From: Bacillus pumilus
Lineage (GTDB): Bacteria > Bacillota > Bacilli > Bacillales > Bacillaceae
Assembly (NCBI RefSeq): GCF_002744245.1
Contig: NZ_NKHG01000091.1
Location: forward strand, 1-64,000
Length of the DNA stretch: 64,000 bases
Reading direction: 5' to 3'
Positions 47,034 through 56,731 of this stretch are shown one piece after another. Numbering within the stretch: the stretch's first letter is position 1; each line of letters begins with the position of its first letter. The translations under genes were made by a program, and so were the position numbers. Under the pieces are notes generated by a model that saw only the letters and a list, made by a program, of their open reading frames with translations, ran no database searches and was not told the DNA's origin.

Positions 47034-48512
47034 GTGAAGGGAACAGTAAAAGTAAATGAAGTGATCGGACGCATTTCTAAACACATTTACGGACATTTTC
47101 AAGAGCATTTAGGAAGAGGGATTTATGACGGGATTTGGGTAGGAAAAGACTCATCAATTGACAATATAGAGGGGATTCGAACCGATGTGCTAAAAGCGCT
47201 TCAAGCATTACATATCCCGGTGCTAAGGTGGCCGGGCGGCTGCTTTGCCGACGAGTATCACTGGGCAGATGGTGTTGGAGACCTCAGTGAACGAAAGCCG
47301 ATGGTGAACACTCATTGGGGAGGTACCGTTGAATCAAATGCATTTGGAACACATGAATTTATGAGGTTGTGTGAATTGCTTGAATGTGAGCCTTATATTT
47401 GCGGCAACGTTGGTAGCGGGTCTGTTCAAGAATTAGCAGAATGGATAGAATATATCACATTTCCTAACGGGACGCCTATGTCCGATTGGCGCATTCAAAA
47501 TGGAAAACAAGCACCTTGGAAGCTGACCTATGTTGGTGTAGGTAATGAAAGCTGGGGCTGCGGCGGAAATATGACACCTGAATACTATGCAGACCTATAT
47601 AAGCGTTATCAAACTTATGTGAGAGAGTTTGCTGGAAACCGTCTATACAAAATCGCTTGTGGAGCGAATTCAAATGATGTGAATTGGACAAAAGTATTAA
47701 TGGAGCGTGCTGCTTCATGGATGGACGGACTCAGTTTGCATTATTATACTGTTCCCGGCACATGGGAAAAGAAAGGGTCTGCGACTGATTTTCATGAGGA
47801 TGAATGGTTTACGACGTTGAAAAAGGCCTATGAGATGGAACAGCTTGTCATGGATCATGCACAGATCATGGATCGTTATGACCCAGAAAAAAGAATCGGG
47901 ATGATCATTGATGAATGGGGGACATGGTATGACCCAGAGCCAGGGACAAATCCTGGATTTTTGTATCAACAAAACACGCTGAGAGATGCCCTTGTATGTG
48001 CCCTGCATTTTCATATATTCCATCGTCATTGCCAGCGAATTCATATGGCGAATATTGCCCAGACCGTCAATGTCCTGCAAGCGATGGTGTTAACGAAGGA
48101 AGAAAAGATGATCCTGACTCCTACCTATCATGTATTCCACATGTTTCAAGTGCATCAAGAGGAAGAAGCCCTTGAAGTGGCGTTCAATTCACCGCCGTAT
48201 GAACGTCGTGGTGAAAAAATTCCTCAGGTCAGTGTGTCAGCCTCACGTTCATCTGATAAGATGCATATTAGTTTCTGTCACCTGAACCCCCATGAAAAAG
48301 CAGAGGTATCCCTTGCAATAGACGGGATTGATGCACAAACGACCGCCACTGGCCGCGTGCTGACAGCTGATCGAATGAATGCGCATAATACATTCGATGC
48401 TCCTCATTCAGTTCAGCCTGCTGATTTCCAGCCATTTGCTGTAAAGCCCGGCGAATTGACTGTAGATCTTCCGCCTATGTCGGTTGTGATGATAACTGTC
48501 GACCTGACTTGA
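47034..48512 (+). CDS. GH51 alpha-L-arabinofuranosidase
   Basis: Releases arabinofuranosyl residues from arabinoxylan or arabinan oligosaccharides. It has no signal peptide, so it acts in the cytoplasm. The 492-residue protein has an N-terminal TIM barrel and a C-terminal beta domain. The acid/base is E172 in GNESWGCGG and the nucleophile E294 in [30 protein letters not shown] is the GH51 signature. It resembles B. subtilis Xsa more than AbfA. The start is GTG after AAAGGGGCGG. It stands alone between etfA and trxA, with no arabinose transporter or regulator nearby. Confidence 0.93.
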   Translation: MKGTVKVNEVIGRISKHIYGHFQEHLGRGIYDGIWVGKDSSIDNIEGIRTDVLKALQALHIPVLRWPGGCFADEYHWADGVGDLSERKPMVNTHWGGTVESNAFGTHEFMRLCELLECEPYICGNVGSGSVQELAEWIEYITFPNGTPMSDWRIQNGKQAPWKLTYVGVGNESWGCGGNMTPEYYADLYKRYQTYVREFAGNRLYKIACGANSNDVNWTKVLMERAASWMDGLSLHYYTVPGTWEKKGSATDFHEDEWFTTLKKAYEMEQLVMDHAQIMDRYDPEKRIGMIIDEWGTWYDPEPGTNPGFLYQQNTLRDALVCALHFHIFHRHCQRIHMANIAQTVNVLQAMVLTKEEKMILTPTYHVFHMFQVHQEEEALEVAFNSPPYERRGEKIPQVSVSASRSSDKMHISFCHLNPHEKAEVSLAIDGIDAQTTATGRVLTADRMNAHNTFDAPHSVQPADFQPFAVKPGELTVDLPPMSVVMITVDLT

Positions 48513-48590
48513 TAACATATTTCTATGTTTGATGAACAGAATGTTGGGGCATCATACATTGTAAATGAAGCGGAAAGGGAGTTATGTCAT

Positions 48591-48662
48591 ATGCTTAAAA
48601 CCATTCTGATGATCATCGGTGCGATTGTTGTCATTGGTGCGATTATACGGTTTGTATTTTAA
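48591..48662 (+). CDS. Small single-span membrane peptide (23 aa), unannotated type
   Basis: A 23-codon frame starts with ATG 48591 behind AAAGGGAG. The product, MLKTILMIIGAIVVIGAIIR then FVF, is a single hydrophobic helix with Lys3 and Arg20 as its only charges. It lies alone between the GH51 gene and trxA, with no terminator between it and the trxA promoter. It resembles in size and character the 25-residue frame after yshE, but the sequences are not clearly homologous. Not recognised. Confidence 0.5.
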   Translation: MLKTILMIIGAIVVIGAIIRFVF

Positions 48663-48696
48663 TTCATTTCATAAAAAATGATTCGTAAGCATTTCA

Positions 48697-48726
48697 TTCG
48701 CAAGTCACATTAGTAGATGCTATACT
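48697..48726 (+). promoter_or_regulatory. Candidate trxA promoter
   Basis: TTCGCA (48697-48702), 18 bp, TATACT (48721-48726), about 30 bases before trxA. The -35 is weak. Confidence 0.5.
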
Positions 48727-48758
48727 AAAAAGCATAATTTACATTGGAGGAATGAATA

Positions 48759-49073
48759 ATGGCAATCGTAAAAGCGACTGACGCAACATTTTCACAAGAA
48801 ACGGCAGAAGGTGTTGTTCTTGCTGACTTTTGGGCACCATGGTGCGGCCCTTGTAAAATGATTGCTCCAGTTCTTGAAGAACTTGATCAAGAAATGGGCG
48901 ATAAAATGAAAATTGTAAAAATTGATGTAGACGATAACCAAGAAACTGCTGGTAAATACGGCGTGATGAGTATCCCAACACTTCTTGTTTTAAAAGACGG
49001 TGAAGTCGTCGAAACTTCTGTTGGCTTCAAACCAAAAGAAGCACTAGCTGAGCTTGTAAACAAACATTTATAA
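48759..49073 (+). CDS. trxA: Thioredoxin
   Basis: General cytoplasmic disulfide reductase serving ribonucleotide reductase, methionine sulfoxide reductase and others. The active site WCGPC places Cys at 29 and 32. The cis-proline lies in [12 protein letters not shown]. The 104 residues are standard. The start follows GGAGG. It is flanked by its own promoter and a terminator, so it is probably monocistronic. Confidence 0.98.
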   Translation: MAIVKATDATFSQETAEGVVLADFWAPWCGPCKMIAPVLEELDQEMGDKMKIVKIDVDDNQETAGKYGVMSIPTLLVLKDGEVVETSVGFKPKEALAELVNKHL

Positions 49074-49100
49074 ATCCATTTGTGCCAATGCGCATGATCA

Positions 49101-49141
49101 CTGAAAGCGGTTCTCGTATAGACGAGAGCCGCTTTTCTTTC
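49101..49141 (+). terminator. Intrinsic terminator after trxA
   Basis: GAAAGCGG-TTCTCGT pairs with ACGAGAG-CCGCTTTC over ATAG, followed by a T-rich tail. Confidence 0.88.
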
Positions 49142-49212
49142 AACATGGTATAAAACAAATGTTCGTGATACACTAGAAGGAGTGAAAGAGGAAAACAAGG
49201 ACGGATGAAAAT

Positions 49213-50985
49213 ATGAACAAACTGATCAAAGAAAAGCTGTCAGTCCTGCCTGATCAACCAGGCTGTTACTTAATGAAAGATAGACAAAATACGATCATTT
49301 ATGTGGGGAAGGCAAAGGTATTAAAAAATAGGGTGCGCTCTTATTTCACTGGCTCTCATGATGCCAAAACGCAGCGGCTTGTCAGTGAAATTGAGGACTT
49401 TGAATACATTGTGACCTCTTCTAATATTGAGGCGCTGATTTTAGAGCTGAATTTAATTAAAAAATATGACCCAAAATACAATGTCATGCTCAAGGATGAT
49501 AAGACGTATCCTTTTATTAAGATTACGAATGAACGGCATCCTAAGCTTATTGTCACCCGCAATGTGAAAAAGGATAAAGGGCGATACTTTGGTCCATACC
49601 CGAACGTACAAGCAGCAAGGGAAACCAAAAAGCTGCTCGACCGCTTATATCCATTAAGAAAATGTGCGACACTTCCTGATCGCGTCTGTCTTTATTACCA
49701 CCTTGGACAATGTCTCGCGCCATGTGTGTATGACATCTCTGAAGAAACGAATAAGCAGCTCGTGGATGAAATCACAAGGTTTCTAAACGGAGGGCATCAG
49801 CAAATCAAGAAAGAATTAACCGAGAAGATGCAAGAGGCGGCCGAGCAATTAGAGTTTGAGCGAGCAAAAGAACTAAGAGATCAAATTGCTTACATCGACT
49901 CAACGATGGAAAAGCAGAAAATGACGATGAGTGATTTATCAGATCGAGATGTCTTTGCCTATGCCTATGATAAGGGCTGGATGTGTGTCCAAGTCTTCTT
50001 CATCAGACAGGGGAAATTGATTGAGCGCGATGTCAGCCTGCTTCCTATGTATCAAGACCCTGAGGAAGAATTCCTGACGTTTATGGGGCAATTTTATGAA
50101 AAGAACAACCACTTCCTGCCGAAGGAAATTTTAGTGCCAGACAGCGTAGATCAAGAGATGATCGAACAATTGCTTGAGACGAATGTTCATCAGCCGAAAA
50201 AAGGAAAGAAAAAGGATTTGCTTTTACTTGCACACCAAAACGCCAAAATCGCTCTCAAAGAAAAATTCTCGCTCATAGAGCGTGATGAAGAACGGACAAT
50301 TGGTGCGGTGAAGCAGCTTGGGGATGCACTGAATATTTATATGCCTTACCGGATCGAGGCATTTGATAACTCGAATATTCAAGGAGCAGACCCCGTTTCC
50401 GCTATGGTTGTGTTTCAGGACGGGAAGCCGTATAAAAAGGAATACCGAAAATACAAAATTAAAACCGTCGCAGGTCCAGATGATTATGCATCCATGCGCG
50501 AAGTCATCAGAAGACGATATACTCGCGTGTTAAAGGATGAGCTGCCGCTGCCAGATTTAATTATCATTGACGGAGGAAAAGGACAGATTAACGCAGCCAT
50601 AGATGTGCTCGAAAATGAATTGAATTTGTCTGTTCCAGTAGCAGGTCTTGTAAAAGATGAAAAACACCGGACATCGAATCTCATGATGGGTGATACACTT
50701 GAAATTGTTGCGCTGGAGCGTAACAGTCAGGCCTTTTATTTATTGCAGCGTATTCAAGATGAAGTGCACCGGTTTGCCATTAGCTTTCACCGGCAGCTGC
50801 GCGGAAAAAATGCATTCCAGTCTATTTTAGATAATGTACCAGGTATTGGAGAAAAGCGTAAAAAGCAGCTGCTCAAACATTTTGGCTCTGTGAAAAAGAT
50901 GAAAGAAGCCTCTGTCCAAGATTTTCAGGAGGCTGGCATTCCGAAACAAACGGCCGAACTTTTAATGGAGGCATTAAAAAAATAG
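49213..50985 (+). CDS. uvrC: UvrC, excinuclease ABC subunit C
   Basis: Makes both incisions in nucleotide-excision repair. The 590-residue protein has an N-terminal GIY-YIG nuclease ([20 protein letters not shown]) for the 3' cut and a UVR motif that binds UvrB near 200-235 ([18 protein letters not shown]). The RNase H-like C-terminal nuclease ([33 protein letters not shown]) makes the 5' cut. Tandem HhH follow ([19 protein letters not shown]). The start follows AAGGA. It precedes the lysC riboswitch. Confidence 0.96.
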   Translation: MNKLIKEKLSVLPDQPGCYLMKDRQNTIIYVGKAKVLKNRVRSYFTGSHDAKTQRLVSEIEDFEYIVTSSNIEALILELNLIKKYDPKYNVMLKDDKTYPFIKITNERHPKLIVTRNVKKDKGRYFGPYPNVQAARETKKLLDRLYPLRKCATLPDRVCLYYHLGQCLAPCVYDISEETNKQLVDEITRFLNGGHQQIKKELTEKMQEAAEQLEFERAKELRDQIAYIDSTMEKQKMTMSDLSDRDVFAYAYDKGWMCVQVFFIRQGKLIERDVSLLPMYQDPEEEFLTFMGQFYEKNNHFLPKEILVPDSVDQEMIEQLLETNVHQPKKGKKKDLLLLAHQNAKIALKEKFSLIERDEERTIGAVKQLGDALNIYMPYRIEAFDNSNIQGADPVSAMVVFQDGKPYKKEYRKYKIKTVAGPDDYASMREVIRRRYTRVLKDELPLPDLIIIDGGKGQINAAIDVLENELNLSVPVAGLVKDEKHRTSNLMMGDTLEIVALERNSQAFYLLQRIQDEVHRFAISFHRQLRGKNAFQSILDNVPGIGEKRKKQLLKHFGSVKKMKEASVQDFQEAGIPKQTAELLMEALKK

Positions 50986-50986
50986 A

Positions 50987-51015
50987 TTGTACTTTTTCCA
51001 AAAGTCTGTTAAGAT
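50987..51015 (+). promoter_or_regulatory. SigmaA promoter of lysC
   Basis: TTGTAC (50987-50992), 17 bp, TAAGAT (51010-51015), starting right after the uvrC stop. Confidence 0.75.
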
Positions 51016-51051
51016 GTGACTAATTTAATATATGAACGTGTTGTTTATTGA

Positions 51052-51286
51052 AGATAGAGGTGCGAACTTCAAGAGTAGGCCTTCAGAGATCGATGGGATC
51101 TAGGAAGAGGGCTGAAAGGGGAGCGTCGCCGAAGTGAATAAAATCCACTCATTTTATTCGCTGGCTGTACATTGAAGAAATGTAGGGCTGTCAAGAATTT
51201 ATTTCTTGGAGGGCTATCTCATTGTTTGCATCTTTTGATGATGATTTCAAAGCAATGGGAGACTTGTTCTCTCATTGCTTTTTTGT
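51052..51286 (+). promoter_or_regulatory. Lysine riboswitch (L box) with terminator, upstream of lysC
   Basis: The 379-base gap before lysC holds an L box. Core sequences are GAGGTGCGAACTTCAAGAGTA (about 51057-51077, overlapping GATAG of P1) and GAAAGGGGAGCGTCGCCGAAG (about 51115-51135). GGGCTATCTC closes P1 near 51211-51220. The expression platform is a terminator at 51250-51286 (AGCAATGGGAGA/TCTCTCATTGCT plus T-run). TCTCATTG at 51217-51224 can pair with CAATGGGAGA as antiterminator when lysine is absent. Confidence 0.95.
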
Positions 51287-51364
51287 TTGCAGTGAGTGGA
51301 CAGTCTCCAAAGCCGCTTCTTGCCTCTTCTCTCACACGTGATCTTTTGAAAAAGGGTGGTAGAC

Positions 51365-52600
51365 ATGGGACTAATTGTACAAAAATTTGGCGGAACATCC
51401 GTTGGATCGACAGAAAAAATTCGCAGAGCCGCAGAGAGAGTGATCGCTGAACGCAAGGCAGGACATGATGTGGTCGTGGTTGTGTCAGCAATGGGCAAAT
51501 CAACTGATGTTCTCGTGGACCTAGCGAGAGAACTGACAGATGATCCAAGCAAAAGAGAACTGGATATGCTGCTAACGACTGGAGAGCAAGTGACCATTTC
51601 GTTATTGGCAATGGCACTGCAAGCAAAAGGCTATGATGCCATTTCCTTTACAGGCTGGCAGGCTGGTATGAAAACAGAGAAGGTGCACGGAAATGCAAGA
51701 ATTGTGGACATCGATGAATCAAGAATCAAAGAGGAGCTACGTGCGGGAAAAGTCGTTGTAGTAGCAGGCTTCCAAGGGATTGCAGATGATCTACATATTA
51801 CAACACTTGGCCGCGGTGGTTCAGATACGACGGCTGTGGCACTTGCTGCTGCACTCAAAGCCAACAAATGTGATATTTACACGGATGTACCAGGTGTGTT
51901 TACGACAGATCCGCGTTATGTGCCGTCCGCGCGAAAACTTGCAGGTATTTCATACGATGAGATGCTCGAGCTAGCCAATTTAGGGGCTGGCGTCTTGCAT
52001 CCGAGAGCCGTCGAGTTTGCGAAAAATTACCAAGTCCCACTAGAAGTCCGTTCTAGTATTGAAAATGAATCGGGCACGTTAATTGAGGAGGAATCATCCA
52101 TGGAACAAAATTTAGTCGTAAGAGGAATTGCATTTGAAGATCAGATCACTCGTGTAACGGTGTGCGGCCTTTCAAGCGGTTTAACAACATTGTCGACCAT
52201 TTTCACGACGCTTGCTAAGCAAAATATCAACGTCGATATCATCATTCAGTCCGTCACTAGCACAAATCAGACTTCCATCTCTTTCTCTGTGAAAACGGAT
52301 GATTTGTCCAAAACAGTTGAAGTATTAGAAGAATATAAAGGGGCGCTTGGCTATGAGCAGATTGAGACAGAAAGCAAATTAGCCAAAGTATCCATCGTTG
52401 GATCGGGTATGGTCTCAAATCCTGGCGTAGCTGCTGAAATGTTCGCTGTGTTAGCTGAAAAAGACATTCAAGTAAAAATGGTCAGTACGTCTGAAATCAA
52501 AGTCTCAACAGTGGTTGGCCGTGATGATATGGTCAAAGCGGTTGAAGCCCTGCATGATGCGTTTGATCTATCGAAAGTAAGTGCAGCTGCGCACTCTTAA
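51365..52600 (+). CDS. lysC: Aspartokinase II (lysine-sensitive), alpha subunit
   Basis: Phosphorylates aspartate, the first step to lysine, diaminopimelate, threonine and methionine. The 411-residue product has the kinase domain (KFGGTSVGS at 6-14, GRGGSDTTAVALAAAL) and two C-terminal ACT domains for feedback control (ITRVTVCGLSSGL, LAKVSIVGSGMVSNPGVAAEMF). ATG 51365 follows AAGGGTGG. An internal start makes the beta subunit. Upstream is a lysine riboswitch, giving both transcriptional and allosteric control. Confidence 0.97.
   Translation: MGLIVQKFGGTSVGSTEKIRRAAERVIAERKAGHDVVVVVSAMGKSTDVLVDLARELTDDPSKRELDMLLTTGEQVTISLLAMALQAKGYDAISFTGWQAGMKTEKVHGNARIVDIDESRIKEELRAGKVVVVAGFQGIADDLHITTLGRGGSDTTAVALAAALKANKCDIYTDVPGVFTTDPRYVPSARKLAGISYDEMLELANLGAGVLHPRAVEFAKNYQVPLEVRSSIENESGTLIEEESSMEQNLVVRGIAFEDQITRVTVCGLSSGLTTLSTIFTTLAKQNINVDIIIQSVTSTNQTSISFSVKTDDLSKTVEVLEEYKGALGYEQIETESKLAKVSIVGSGMVSNPGVAAEMFAVLAEKDIQVKMVSTSEIKVSTVVGRDDMVKAVEALHDAFDLSKVSAAAHS
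52100..52600 (+). CDS. lysC: Aspartokinase II beta subunit (internal in-frame start)
   Basis: An internal ATG at 52100 is preceded by GAGGAGGAATCATCC, a near-perfect ribosome site inside the coding frame. It encodes 166 residues consisting of the two ACT domains. In B. subtilis, LysC beta arises in exactly this way and joins alpha in an alpha2-beta2 enzyme. The conserved EEESSMEQN junction supports the same arrangement here. Confidence 0.85.
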   Translation: MEQNLVVRGIAFEDQITRVTVCGLSSGLTTLSTIFTTLAKQNINVDIIIQSVTSTNQTSISFSVKTDDLSKTVEVLEEYKGALGYEQIETESKLAKVSIVGSGMVSNPGVAAEMFAVLAEKDIQVKMVSTSEIKVSTVVGRDDMVKAVEALHDAFDLSKVSAAAHS

Positions 52601-52607
52601 AAAAATA

Positions 52608-52648
52608 AAAAGAGGTGTATCTCATGAAAGAGTGCACCTCTTTTTTAT
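52608..52648 (+). terminator. Intrinsic terminator after lysC
   Basis: AAAGAGGTG(T) pairs with (G)CACCTCTTT, followed by a T-run. Confidence 0.85.
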
Positions 52649-52726
52649 ATTTGAATTGGCTGCATATGAAGAAAGCAAAACGTGCGTAAACCCATTCTCC
52701 AAGTGTGCTATGATAGAAGAAAGCAT

Positions 52727-52760
52727 ATAAAAAAGGCGTGACTTGAAGTCCTCGCCTTTC
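52727..52760 (-). terminator. Intrinsic terminator after yslB
   Basis: On the minus strand AAAGGCG-GACTT pairs with AAGTC-CGCCTTT, ending in a T-run. Confidence 0.8.
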
Positions 52761-52770
52761 ATAAACAGTG

Positions 52771-53214
52771 TTAGCTAGGGTCTCTTAAATCCCATTTAAC
52801 GGTTAAAATGACTTTATCAGCACGCTTTTTCACTTGTTCATAGGATTCAGCAACGTGCTCATTGAGAAGCTGAATTTGTTCAGCAATAAAACCTGCTTCC
52901 ATTTGAAAGCATGGCTCCTTTTGATAGGTGAGTCGATTCGATACTAGCGAACCTTCGAGCTCAAACTCAATTTCCTGTTTTTTAGAATGGACCATCGTGA
53001 GAGTCCCCCATCCGGCATCATGGAAAAATTCGGGGATCTTCTCCCATGACTCTTGAGGAAATTTACGAGCAAGCAGCTTACCCGCAAAATACATCATAGA
53101 TGAATGATCCTGACCAAGAATGTCAGGTAGCAGAACTTCGCGTATCAGCTCGTAGGCAAATCCATTGACATCAATTTCTTTTAGCTGTTCTAAGTTAGAT
53201 TCGAATTTATTCAT
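52771..53214 (-). CDS. yslB: YslB, DUF2507 family protein
   Basis: A 147-residue soluble protein of the V4R-like/heme-NO-binding-like DUF2507 fold family, identified by DILGQDHSSMMYFAGKLLARKFP, HDAGWGTLTMVHSKKQEIEFELEG and EAGFIAEQIQLLNEHVAESYEQVKKRADKV. The function is unknown. ATG 53214 is chosen because GAGGGGAG precedes it; the frame is open 8 codons upstream. It lies opposite to lysC and sdhC, as in B. subtilis. Confidence 0.88.
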   Translation of the reverse strand: MNKFESNLEQLKEIDVNGFAYELIREVLLPDILGQDHSSMMYFAGKLLARKFPQESWEKIPEFFHDAGWGTLTMVHSKKQEIEFELEGSLVSNRLTYQKEPCFQMEAGFIAEQIQLLNEHVAESYEQVKKRADKVILTVKWDLRDPS

Positions 53215-53369
53215 TGTATGGCTCCCCTCTTTCAACAATTTATTATAGCTTATGTGGGCATATGATGACAGAGTTTTCCCTGAAGTCTAAGGAATTCTTA
53301 TTGTAGTAAAACGAATTTTGATTTAAAACTTTTAAATTTCGGAAAATTTTAATTTATGTACGCGGTTTC

Positions 53370-53398
53370 TTGACGCTTTTTTGACATAGGAGTAAAAT
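53370..53398 (+). promoter_or_regulatory. SigmaA promoter of sdhCAB
   Basis: TTGACG (53370-53375), 17 bp, TAAAAT (53393-53398). It lies about 100 bases before sdhC. The leader between is AT-rich without an evident terminator. Confidence 0.75.
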
Positions 53399-53497
53399 GA
53401 AATTGTCAATAAATTTGAATAAAGTGCTTACATTTGAAAGAAGCGGGGGTAAGACAATTTTTAAGCAATTGCACTTTTTTTACTAGGGGGTAAAGTA

Positions 53498-54106
53498 ATG
53501 TCGGGGAACAAAGAATTTTTTTATCGGAGATTGCATTCTTTGCTTGGCGTCATTCCGGTCGGTCTATTTTTAGTACAGCACTTAGTGATTAACCACTTTG
53601 CGACGAATGGACCAGAGGCGTTTAACCAAGCTGCACACTTTATGGAACAGCTCCCATTCAGATATGCACTTGAGCTGTTCGTGATTTTCTTACCACTGAT
53701 CTATCATGCTGTTTATGGGGTGTACATAGCCTTTACGGCACAAAACAACACGTCTCGCTTCAGTTACTTAAGAAACTGGTTGTTCAGACTGCAAAGGATT
53801 TCAGGTATCATCACATTGATTTTTGTCACTTGGCACGTATGGGAAACAAGAATTCAAGCTCAGCTTGGAGCTGAAGTAAACTATGACATGATGGCGAATA
53901 TTTTAAGCTCTCCATTTATGCTAGGCTTCTATATTGTCGGCGTTTTATCTACTATTTTCCACTTTGCTAATGGCTTGTGGTCATTTGCTGTCAGCTGGGG
54001 AATTACCGTTTCACCACGCTCACAAAGAATCTCCACATTTGTGACATTAGGTATATTTATAGCGCTTTCATATGTAGGGCTAAGAGCAATTTTCGCTTTT
54101 GTTTAA
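53498..54106 (+). CDS. sdhC: Succinate dehydrogenase cytochrome b558 subunit
   Basis: Membrane anchor that holds two b hemes and passes electrons to menaquinone. The 202-residue protein has five hydrophobic segments. Histidines likely to bind heme sit in RRLHSLLGVIPVGLFLVQHL, YHAVYGVY, FVTWHVWETRIQAQ and FHFANGLW. The start follows GGGGG with 6 bases spacing. It is the first gene of sdhCAB, in the Gram-positive single-anchor arrangement. Confidence 0.95.
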   Translation: MSGNKEFFYRRLHSLLGVIPVGLFLVQHLVINHFATNGPEAFNQAAHFMEQLPFRYALELFVIFLPLIYHAVYGVYIAFTAQNNTSRFSYLRNWLFRLQRISGIITLIFVTWHVWETRIQAQLGAEVNYDMMANILSSPFMLGFYIVGVLSTIFHFANGLWSFAVSWGITVSPRSQRISTFVTLGIFIALSYVGLRAIFAFV

Positions 54107-54143
54107 GAGGAAATAGATTAGTAGAAGAGGGAGAGGGGCTACA

Positions 54144-55904
54144 ATGAGTAATTCTAGCATTATCGTTGTCGGAGGCGGCTTAGCTGGTCTCATGGCAACT
54201 ATAAAAGCAGCAGAAGCGGGAACAGCTGTTAAACTATTTTCAATCGTACCTGTGAAACGTTCGCATTCTGTATGTGCACAGGGCGGAATTAACGGAGCGG
54301 TGAATACAAAAGGTGAAGGGGATTCACCTTATGAGCATTTTGATGACACGGTATATGGCGGAGATTTCTTAGCCAACCAGCCGCCAGTAAAGGCAATGTG
54401 TGAAGCAGCGCCGTCCATTATCCACTTACTTGATCGTATGGGTGTCATGTTTAACAGAACACCAGAAGGATTACTGGACTTCCGCCGCTTCGGGGGAACA
54501 CAGCACCATCGTACAGCATTTGCTGGTGCCACAACGGGTCAGCAGCTATTATACGCACTGGATGAGCAGGTTCGTCGCTATGAAGTAGCAGGACTTGTCA
54601 CGAAATATGAAGGCTGGGAATTCCTTGGCGCTGTTTTAGATGACGAGGAAGTATGCCGAGGCATTGTCGCGCAGAACCTGACGACAATGGAAATTGAATC
54701 CTTCCGTTCAGATGCAGTCATCATGGCAACAGGCGGTCCTGGTATCGTATTCGGTAAATCAACGAACTCCATGATTAATACGGGATCAGCGGCATCAATC
54801 GTTTATCAGCAAGGTGCTCATTATGCAAATGGAGAATTCATTCAAATTCACCCAACAGCCATCCCAGGAGATGACAAGCTTCGTCTCATGAGTGAATCGG
54901 CTCGTGGTGAAGGCGGACGTGTTTGGACATATAAAGACGGGAAGCCTTGGTACTTCCTTGAGGAAAAATACCCAGCATACGGGAACCTTGTACCACGTGA
55001 CATCGCAACACGTGAAATTTTCGACGTATGTGTCGAGCAAAAGCTTGGCATCAACGGAGAAAACATGGTATACCTTGATCTTTCTCACAAAGATCCAAAA
55101 GAGCTTGATATTAAGCTTGGCGGAATCATTGAAATCTATGAAAAATTCATGGGTGATGACCCGCGTAAGCTTCCGATGAAAATTTTCCCTGCTGTTCATT
55201 ACTCAATGGGCGGATTATGGGTCGACTATGATCAAATGACCAATATCAAAGGCTTGTTCGCTGCCGGAGAATGTGATTACTCTATGCATGGCGGAAACAG
55301 ACTTGGCGCAAACTCCTTGCTTTCTGCGATTTACGGCGGAATGGTCGCTGGACCAAATGCGGTGAAGTACATCAGCGGTCTTGAAAAATCTGCGGAAGAC
55401 CTATCTTCTGCAACATTTGACAGCGCCGTGAAGAAAGAGCAGGAGAAATGGGACAACATCCTCAGCATGGATGGAACAGAAAATGCATACGTGCTTCATA
55501 AAGAGCTTGGAGAATGGATGACGGATAACGTCACAGTGGTTCGTTACAATGACAAACTCTTAAAAACAGATCAGAAGATTGAAGAACTGATGGAGCGCTA
55601 TAAGCATATCAACATCAACGATACAGCATCATGGAGCAACCAAGGCGCTGCGTTTACCCGCCAGCTCGACAACATGCTTCAGCTGGCAAGAGTCATTACG
55701 ATCGGGGCATACAACCGGAATGAAAGCCGAGGCGCACACTATAAACCGGAATTCCCAGAAAGACACGATGATGAATTCCTAAAAACAACGATGGCTACGT
55801 TCAAAGGGAAGAATCAAAAGCCTGCATTCCACTATGAGGACGTCGATGTATCGTTAATTGCACCTCGTAAACGAGATTACTCGAAGAAAAAGGTGGAGAA
55901 ATAA
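54144..55904 (+). CDS. sdhA: Succinate dehydrogenase flavoprotein subunit
   Basis: Oxidises succinate to fumarate on the cytoplasmic face of the membrane. The 586-residue protein has an N-terminal dinucleotide motif VVGGGLAGL and the covalent-FAD histidine H41 in RSHSVCAQGGINGA. The substrate-binding region is QIHPTAIPGD, with HYSMGGLWVD and GECDYSMHGGNRLGANSLL. The start follows GAGGG. Only one base lies between its stop and the sdhB ATG. Confidence 0.97.
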   Translation: MSNSSIIVVGGGLAGLMATIKAAEAGTAVKLFSIVPVKRSHSVCAQGGINGAVNTKGEGDSPYEHFDDTVYGGDFLANQPPVKAMCEAAPSIIHLLDRMGVMFNRTPEGLLDFRRFGGTQHHRTAFAGATTGQQLLYALDEQVRRYEVAGLVTKYEGWEFLGAVLDDEEVCRGIVAQNLTTMEIESFRSDAVIMATGGPGIVFGKSTNSMINTGSAASIVYQQGAHYANGEFIQIHPTAIPGDDKLRLMSESARGEGGRVWTYKDGKPWYFLEEKYPAYGNLVPRDIATREIFDVCVEQKLGINGENMVYLDLSHKDPKELDIKLGGIIEIYEKFMGDDPRKLPMKIFPAVHYSMGGLWVDYDQMTNIKGLFAAGECDYSMHGGNRLGANSLLSAIYGGMVAGPNAVKYISGLEKSAEDLSSATFDSAVKKEQEKWDNILSMDGTENAYVLHKELGEWMTDNVTVVRYNDKLLKTDQKIEELMERYKHININDTASWSNQGAAFTRQLDNMLQLARVITIGAYNRNESRGAHYKPEFPERHDDEFLKTTMATFKGKNQKPAFHYEDVDVSLIAPRKRDYSKKKVEK

Positions 55905-55905
55905 G

Positions 55906-56670
55906 ATGAGTGAAAAAAACACGATTCATTTCATTATCACACGTCAAGATACAGCAGATGGAAAGTCTTATGATGAGGAATTCGAAATCCCTTACCGTCC
56001 GAATATGAACGTCATTTCCGCCCTAATGGAAATCAGACGTAACCCGGTCAATAAAAAAGGTGAAAAAACAACGGCCATCAACTGGGATATGAACTGTCTT
56101 GAAGAGGTATGTGGTGCTTGTTCCATGGTCATTAATGGAACACCCCGCCAGTCATGTACAGCACTGATTGACAAATTAGAGCAGCCGATCCGTCTTCAGC
56201 CAATGAAGACCTTCCCAGTTGTCAGAGACTTGCAGGTTGATCGAAGCCGTATGTTTAATTCCTTGAAAAAAGTCAAAGCATGGGTGCCGATCGATGGCAC
56301 ATATGATCTTGGACCTGGACCAAGAATGCCTGAGAAAAAACGTCAATGGGCGTATGAGCTTTCTAAATGTATGACATGTGGTGTCTGCCTAGAAGCTTGT
56401 CCAAACGTGAATGATAAGTCTTCCTTTATGGGCCCTGCACCGCTTTCGCAAGTTCGTCTATTTAACGCACATCCGACAGGTGCGATGAATAAGTCGGACC
56501 GTTTAGAAGAAATTATGGGTGATGGCGGTCTTGCGAACTGCGGGAACTCCCAAAACTGTGTGCAGGCTTGTCCGAAAGGAATCCCGCTGACAACGTCAAT
56601 TGCAGCACTTAACCGAGATACAACATTACAAGCTTTCCGTAACTTCTTCGGAAGCGATCACGCAGAATAA
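55906..56670 (+). CDS. sdhB: Succinate dehydrogenase iron-sulfur subunit
   Basis: Carries electrons from FAD to the b hemes through three Fe-S centres. The 254-residue product has the [2Fe-2S] cysteines in CLEEVCGACSMVING with a later partner in QSC. The [4Fe-4S]/[3Fe-4S] cysteines are in CMTCGVCLEACPN and CGNSQNCVQACPKGIPL. ATG 55906 follows AAGGTGGAG, which is within the sdhA end. The open frame upstream overlaps sdhA and is not used. Confidence 0.97.
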   Translation: MSEKNTIHFIITRQDTADGKSYDEEFEIPYRPNMNVISALMEIRRNPVNKKGEKTTAINWDMNCLEEVCGACSMVINGTPRQSCTALIDKLEQPIRLQPMKTFPVVRDLQVDRSRMFNSLKKVKAWVPIDGTYDLGPGPRMPEKKRQWAYELSKCMTCGVCLEACPNVNDKSSFMGPAPLSQVRLFNAHPTGAMNKSDRLEEIMGDGGLANCGNSQNCVQACPKGIPLTTSIAALNRDTTLQAFRNFFGSDHAE

Positions 56671-56731
56671 CATCACATTCAGTCCTCCTTGCCAATCAAG
56701 ATGAGTTTACAAGAGGCTGGATGCAACACAT

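Noticed and set aside
48553-48560. CATACATT before the 23-residue peptide as a SigmaE -10.
   Set aside because: It fits the -10 consensus, but there is no matching -35 at 13-16 bp, so chance is likely.
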